In this document: piece by piece, positions 7,928 through 11,325 of the stretch
Layout: the number at the start of each line of letters is the position of its first letter
Numbering within the stretch: the first letter of the stretch is position 1
Origin: Bacteroidota bacterium
Lineage (GTDB): Bacteria; Bacteroidota; Bacteroidia; Flavobacteriales; Weeksellaceae
Length of the DNA: 11,325 nt
Direction: 5' to 3'
NCBI GenBank assembly: GCA_023420435.1
Contig: JAEZWE010000164.1
Coordinates: forward strand, 1 to 11,325
Program-made: the position numbers and the translations under genes
The notes under the pieces: generated by a model
What the model was told of the DNA's origin: nothing
The model's database searches: none
Seen by the model: the letters and a program-made list of their open reading frames with translations, nothing else

Positions 7928-8206
7928 TTATGGTTTTTTAGATATTTTTTCGAATAAATCTTTCTGTAGTTCAAATATTTCACGGTTTAGAGTTTCTCTG
8001 GCGTGATCTACTTTTGCGTTGTAATCATTTTCCAAAATTTGGATATGATGGTGGTCTTGCTGTATTTTACTTTTTTCTTCCAAAGTATTTTCGAGCGATT
8101 TTATTTTTTCTTTGGTTTTCTTGGGATGGGTGAAAAGGAAAAAAAATAACAGAAAAATTAAAACCAGCAGTAATACAACAATGACAAGAGTAATGGTATT
8201 CAACAT
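7928..8206 (-). CDS. Small single-pass membrane protein with coiled-coil tail
   Basis: 92 residues. A strongly hydrophobic segment at about 4-26 (LVIVVLLLVLIFLLFFF) is followed by the basic THPKKTKEK and a highly charged, heptad-like helix to the end, with a run of three histidines near residue 52. The positive residues just after the helix suggest an N-terminal anchor with the tail in the cytoplasm, by inference. It matches no family I recognise. It is the first gene of the MORN cluster, with 13 bases between its stop and the chosen start of the MORN protein, so co-expression is likely. The 152-base gap upstream shows no strong promoter; a weak TATCTTTC (8318-8311) is the best -7-like match. 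The membrane plus coiled-coil layout is clear, the role is not. Confidence 0.8.
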   Translation of the reverse strand: MLNTITLVIVVLLLVLIFLLFFFLFTHPKKTKEKIKSLENTLEEKSKIQQDHHHIQILENDYNAKVDHARETLNREIFELQKDLFEKISKKP

Positions 8207-8358
8207 TTTTTAGTGGTTTAAACTTCTTCTGCCATTGACAGAAAAAGCATGTTAAACTTAATTCATCAAATTGTATTTATAAATATTTCTTTGGTTTGAA
8301 TTTCTTTGTAGAAAGATAGAATCTTCTTTATTTTTAAAATTTGAGTTTTCATGGTTTT

Positions 8359-10089
8359 TTAGTGCTTAACAATTATTTTTTTAGTGATTTTCCCCTCATT
8401 AGATTCAATCAATACGTAGTAAACACCAGATGCAAAATTTTCTGAGTTGATGGTAGTTTCTGATGCTTTACTTTTTTCGGAATGAACAATTTTTCCACTC
8501 AAATCATACACTATAATTTTAGAATTTTGGTGTATGTTGCTAATCTTCACAAAACCATTAGCTGGATTTGGATAAATCATCATTTTTTCACGATCTATTT
8601 CAGAAACGGCTAAAGTGTTTTCTACGGCGCTAGAAGTATTTGAGTAAGATGATGCGCCATTAGAATTGAAAGCAGTAACTCTATAAAAATATTCAACACC
8701 ATTAGTTAATCCGGAATGAATATATGAGGTGGTATTGGCAGCTGTTGTTGTAATTAAACTCCAAGGTCCATTGATATTAGTTGCACTGTAAATATTAAAT
8801 CCATCTTCGTTATTAGAATTATCTTGCCAGTTCAATAAAATGCTATTATAAGGAACTGCTGTTAAATTACTTGGTGCAGCAGGTGGACCTGAGGAATGTA
8901 ATCTAGCGGTACGAATGATGGATTGTCCGTTGTAACTTTTAAAATTTCCGCTCACTATTATTTTTCCGTCAGGTTGCATTGATAAACAATATACCTCTGG
9001 AGCTTGAAAGAAAGAAAGGTCGGTAAAACCTGTTCCTGTGTTAAATGTAGAATCAAGAGATCCATCATTGTTAAGACGAGCAATACCTTTTTGAAGTTGT
9101 CCATTGTAGGCAGTATAAGTTCCACCAACAACAACTTTTCCACTTGCCTGTGGAAGTATTGTTGTAATTCCGCAAGTCCAGGTATAGCCTCCAAGACTAA
9201 ATGCTCCAACATCAAAAGTTGTGTCCTGAGTTCCATCCGTGTTGAGTCTCACTATATTGTATTTGGATTGTCCTGCGGAGGTGTAAGTAAAAGTTCCACC
9301 GACGATAATTTTTCCATCAAATTGAATTGCGAGATCAAGAACTCCAGAACCAGTACTAAATTGCGTTGTTACATTAAATGATGTATCTAGACTTCCATCA
9401 GTGTTTAATCTTGCAAGAAAACTTTGAGGTTGCCCATTATATGTTTCAAAATTTCCACCGACAACAATTTTACCGTCGGTTTGTACTGCCATAACATCAA
9501 TTGCGACAGGAGTAGCGGTTCCGGCAAAACCTGCTCCAATAGTGTTGAAAGAAGCATCACGAGTTCCATCGGGATTTAATCTTAGAATAAAATTAGGTAC
9601 GACTAAGCCTTTATATTGTGTGAAACGTCCACAAACTAAAATTTTTCCGTCGGACTGTTGTGCGATGTCGTGGATTACATTATTGAAATAGCCACCTGAA
9701 AAACTTGTGTCCAGTGTACCATTGGTATTAAGTCGAACGAAATCCAGCTCGGAATGATTTGCCAATATTTTTCCATCACTTTGCACTGCTACCAACTGGC
9801 CATTATAACTTCCTATACCATTAGGTGCTGTGGCTGGAATAAATGTAGGATCAATAGATCCGTCCGAGTTTAAACGTGTAATGCGTTGTACAGAAGAATT
9901 TCCATTGAAGTTATTATATCCTCCAGCAATCAAAATTTTTCCATCAGGTAGCGCAAAGTTTTGCCATACATTATTGTCAGCTCCTGTTCCTGGATTAAAC
10001 GAAGTGTCCAATGTTCCATCAGCTTGCCCGTAGCTTTTTCCAAAAATTAGAAAAGCAAGTATTGTGAATATTTGTAAAAATGATTTCAT
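8359..10089 (-). CDS. T9SS-exported delta-60 repeat protein with FN3 domain
   Basis: 576 residues from the ATG at 10089; a GTG one codon earlier (10092) is less likely. A signal peptide ends near Q22. Residues about 27-400 hold seven delta-60 repeats of about 45-60 residues, recognised by the LDTSFN, DGKIxVGG and RLNxDGS motifs. The second is short and lacks the GG. Residues about 403-488 form a fibronectin type III domain (APSNLTAV... YFYRVTAFN). Residues about 502-576 are a type A sorting domain (IYPNPANG, YDLSGK, ASGVYYV, KKIIVKH), which directs passage through the outer membrane by the type IX system and attachment or release at the surface. Seven repeats would suit a seven-bladed beta-propeller. 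The gene follows a lipoprotein gene by 20 bases, so the two are probably one transcript. No catalytic motif is seen; an adhesive or binding role is a guess. Confidence 0.93.
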   Translation of the reverse strand: MKSFLQIFTILAFLIFGKSYGQADGTLDTSFNPGTGADNNVWQNFALPDGKILIAGGYNNFNGNSSVQRITRLNSDGSIDPTFIPATAPNGIGSYNGQLVAVQSDGKILANHSELDFVRLNTNGTLDTSFSGGYFNNVIHDIAQQSDGKILVCGRFTQYKGLVVPNFILRLNPDGTRDASFNTIGAGFAGTATPVAIDVMAVQTDGKIVVGGNFETYNGQPQSFLARLNTDGSLDTSFNVTTQFSTGSGVLDLAIQFDGKIIVGGTFTYTSAGQSKYNIVRLNTDGTQDTTFDVGAFSLGGYTWTCGITTILPQASGKVVVGGTYTAYNGQLQKGIARLNNDGSLDSTFNTGTGFTDLSFFQAPEVYCLSMQPDGKIIVSGNFKSYNGQSIIRTARLHSSGPPAAPSNLTAVPYNSILLNWQDNSNNEDGFNIYSATNINGPWSLITTTAANTTSYIHSGLTNGVEYFYRVTAFNSNGASSYSNTSSAVENTLAVSEIDREKMMIYPNPANGFVKISNIHQNSKIIVYDLSGKIVHSEKSKASETTINSENFASGVYYVLIESNEGKITKKIIVKH

Positions 10090-10109
10090 CACCCGTATTT
10101 TTAGAAATT

Positions 10110-10649
10110 TTATTGTGAAATTTTTAATCTGAATTTCCCTTCACTTATTTGCTTTGAAGTAGTATCTGAACTTACACCGGTAAAACTGAAAGTTCCTTCT
10201 ACAATATTGTTAGCGTCAGAAGTTACTGTTACAGTTCCCGTTCCTGTAGAATTATGTGCAGTTTCGGCATTCCAGGAATTCATATTACCAGTGGACATTG
10301 AACCTGTGGTATATCTTGCATAATTATTTCCTGTGGCTCCAACTCCAACTTTATAAGTGCCATTTCCATTGTAGCCACTAAGAATATTAATCATCATAGT
10401 TCCGTTTCCAACATTGGCAACATCATCAGGAACGCTTATCGTTAATGTTCCAGGATGATATTTAAAAGCGCCCCAAGTTGCAGGATCGCTTAAATCTGCA
10501 GAAAAATTGTTTCCGCCAACTTTTGCGGTTAAGTAAAAATTGGTGTTGTCATCTTGTAAATCGTCATCATCAGAACTGCCGCTACAAGAATTTAGAATCA
10601 TAAAAACTGATAGAAAAAGTAAGCTGAAATTTAAAAAAGTAGTTTTCAT
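10110..10649 (-). CDS. Surface lipoprotein, DUF6252-like
   Basis: 179 residues. The N terminus is a type II signal peptide with lipobox LNSC and lipidated C22, followed by SGSSDDDD. Acidic residues soon after the cysteine resemble the lipoprotein export signal that sends lipoproteins to the cell surface in Flavobacteriia and Bacteroidia. The remainder is Gly/Thr/Asn-rich and beta-strand-like (FYLTAKVGGNNFSA near the start; EGTFSFTG and EGKFRLKIS near the end), which resembles the small DUF6252 lipoproteins; that family assignment is from memory of the pattern. It heads a two-gene unit with the T9SS protein and has a good promoter candidate about 45 bases before its ATG. The function is unknown. 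Confidence 0.88.
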   Translation of the reverse strand: MKTTFLNFSLLFLSVFMILNSCSGSSDDDDLQDDNTNFYLTAKVGGNNFSADLSDPATWGAFKYHPGTLTISVPDDVANVGNGTMMINILSGYNGNGTYKVGVGATGNNYARYTTGSMSTGNMNSWNAETAHNSTGTGTVTVTSDANNIVEGTFSFTGVSSDTTSKQISEGKFRLKISQ

Positions 10650-10694
10650 AACATAAAATTTGAAGATTGATAATTTTTGGTTGAATTTCTATCA

Positions 10695-10725
10695 CAAAGT
10701 TAGTGTGCTGATAATAGTTAATCAA
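10695..10725 (-). promoter_or_regulatory. Promoter candidate for the lipoprotein/T9SS gene pair
   Basis: On the minus strand TTG (10725-10723), a 20-base spacer and TAACTTTG (10702-10695) fit the Bacteroidota primary sigma factor consensus TTG-N(~19-20)-TAnnTTTG exactly in the -7 box. The ATG lies about 45 bases further on, giving a leader of roughly 40 bases. This is the best promoter match I see in the window. Confidence 0.55.
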
Positions 10726-10731
10726 TAATGC

Positions 10732-10757
10732 AAATGCCCTATTTGGATAGGGCATTT
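10732..10757. other. Perfect 11-bp inverted repeat (hairpin) in the divergent intergenic region
   Basis: AAATGCCCTAT (10732-10742) and ATAGGGCATTT (10747-10757) are perfectly complementary around a TTGG loop. The A/T-flanked GC core looks like a two-way intrinsic terminator; on the plus strand a T-rich stretch follows. Its position is odd, as it lies between two divergent promoter candidates and so outside both predicted transcripts. It may be an insulating terminator, a relic, or an operator for a dimeric regulator. Confidence 0.6.
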
Positions 10758-10765
10758 AGTTTTGC

Positions 10766-10796
10766 TTGTTTCTATTTTTAAAATTGAATATCTTTA
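10766..10796 (+). promoter_or_regulatory. Promoter candidate for the PH-like membrane protein gene
   Basis: TTG (10766-10768), a 20-base spacer and TATCTTTA (10789-10796) match the Bacteroidota consensus except for the last base of the -7 box. The ATG at 10824 is 27 bases downstream. The match is modest given how AT-rich the stretch is. Confidence 0.35.
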
Positions 10797-10823
10797 AAAC
10801 TTCAAAATTTTCATAAAAAACTT

Positions 10824-11270
10824 ATGCAGAAAACCGTTTTCAAAACACAAAAAATGGACAAAACATTCCAAATTCTTTATTTCGGATTGATGATTTTCTT
10901 GTTGGGAATTGCCATTTTTACATCAATTGTAGAAAAAGATCCAATGGCTTTTTATGTGATGGGGGGATTGGTTTTGTTTCTTGGTTTGGTGATTTCATCA
11001 AGTTTTTTCAATATGAAAATTGTGATTGAAAATGGTGAATTAAAAATCATCAATTTTTTTAATTGGTACAAAACCGACGTCTCGCAAATCACAAAAATCC
11101 GAAAAGGAGAAACCATGTGGAGTGGACTTCACAAATACGGAACAGCAACAAAAGGTTTAATTATTTTCGCTCGATATAAAAATGATTTGTACATCACTCC
11201 CGAAAATGAGGAATTATTTTATCAGAAAATTTTAGAACAAAATCCAGACGTAATTATCGAAAAAGTATAG
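10824..11270 (+). CDS. Two-TM protein with bacterial PH-like domain
   Basis: 148 residues. Two hydrophobic helices at about 17-36 (ILYFGLMIFLLGIAIFTSIV) and 41-60 are followed by a soluble segment from about 63. Its pattern (MKIVIENGELKIINFFNWYKTDVSQI, broken by turns, then GLIIFARYKNDLYITPENEELFYQKIL) resembles the beta-sandwich plus C-terminal helix of small bacterial PH-like (bPH) domains. ITPENEELFYQKIL as the final helix is typical of that group. The family call is by pattern only. The start may be the ATG at 10824 or the internal ATG at 10854 (MDKTFQ), which would remove ten residues before the first helix; neither has a clear Shine-Dalgarno. It is the only plus-strand gene in the window. 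It probably sits in the inner membrane with the PH-like domain in the cytoplasm. Function is unknown. Confidence 0.88.
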   Translation: MQKTVFKTQKMDKTFQILYFGLMIFLLGIAIFTSIVEKDPMAFYVMGGLVLFLGLVISSSFFNMKIVIENGELKIINFFNWYKTDVSQITKIRKGETMWSGLHKYGTATKGLIIFARYKNDLYITPENEELFYQKILEQNPDVIIEKV

Positions 11271-11292
11271 GAGTTGTGATTAATTTTAAATC

Positions 11293-11313
11293 TCAAACTT
11301 CAAATTTCAAATC
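11293..11313. repeat. Three tandem heptamers of TCAAAYY type
   Basis: TCAAACT, TCAAATT and TCAAATC stand head to tail starting 23 bases after the stop of the PH-like gene. Short period-7 CAAA-rich tracts of this sort occur between genes in flavobacterial genomes, from general recollection. An ATG at 11321 could open the next plus-strand gene, but too little sequence remains to judge. Confidence 0.5.
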
Positions 11314-11325
11314 AATAAACATGAC

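Noticed and set aside
8216..8248. Short hairpin (TTCTG/CAGAA) in the gap upstream of the small membrane protein gene
   Set aside because: Only five paired bases and no T run, too weak to call a terminator or riboswitch.
8958..9381. Out-of-frame ORFs on both strands inside the delta-60 gene
   Set aside because: They arise from repeat periodicity within a well-supported coding region.
1..11325. CRISPR array, toxin-antitoxin pair, phage or transposon genes, tRNA or rRNA
   Set aside because: I found no spaced identical repeats, transposase or integrase motifs, or RNA gene signatures; the repeats present are protein-coding MORN, TPR and delta-60 units.

Overview
The window looks like a chromosomal segment from a Flavobacteriia member (Bacteroidota), of a Chryseobacterium/Flavobacterium type; the exact genus cannot be fixed from the sequence alone. 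The signs are strong AT-richness, a protein with a type IX secretion (T9SS) C-terminal sorting domain, a lipoprotein with an acidic stretch just after its lipidated cysteine, TPR-type sensor histidine kinases typical of the phylum, weak or absent Shine-Dalgarno sequences, and promoter candidates of the TTG-N(~20)-TAnnTTTG kind. I see no rRNA, tRNA, CRISPR array, insertion sequence or phage gene. No gap between genes exceeds 300 bases.

All genes except the last run leftward (minus strand). Read in the direction of transcription: a surface lipoprotein (10649-10110) is followed closely by a T9SS-exported protein with seven delta-60 repeats, one fibronectin type III domain and a sorting domain (10089-8359). 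After a 152-base gap comes a three-gene cluster: a small membrane-anchored coiled-coil protein (8206-7928), an exported protein made almost entirely of MORN repeats (7914-6922) and its shorter paralogue in which MORN repeats are fused to TPR-like repeats (6912-5797). After a 125-base gap comes a two-component cluster: a NarL/LuxR-type response regulator (5671-5018) and two paralogous TPR sensor histidine kinases in tandem (5004-3049 and 3043-1091). A short-chain dehydrogenase/reductase (965 to beyond the left edge) follows. On the right, a small two-TM protein with a bacterial PH-like domain is transcribed divergently (10824-11270).

Working picture: envelope proteins (lipoprotein, T9SS cargo, exported MORN proteins) lie upstream of a signalling module whose two kinases have TPR sensor regions predicted to be periplasmic and share one adjacent regulator. 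Any direct link between the MORN proteins and the kinases is inference from proximity only. The most noteworthy points are the duplicated kinases, the MORN/MORN-TPR pair with its small membrane partner, a perfect 11-bp inverted repeat between two divergent promoter candidates, and a pair of 9-bp direct repeats two helical turns apart upstream of the dehydrogenase. I see no clear sign of a wholly new enzymatic or defence system.
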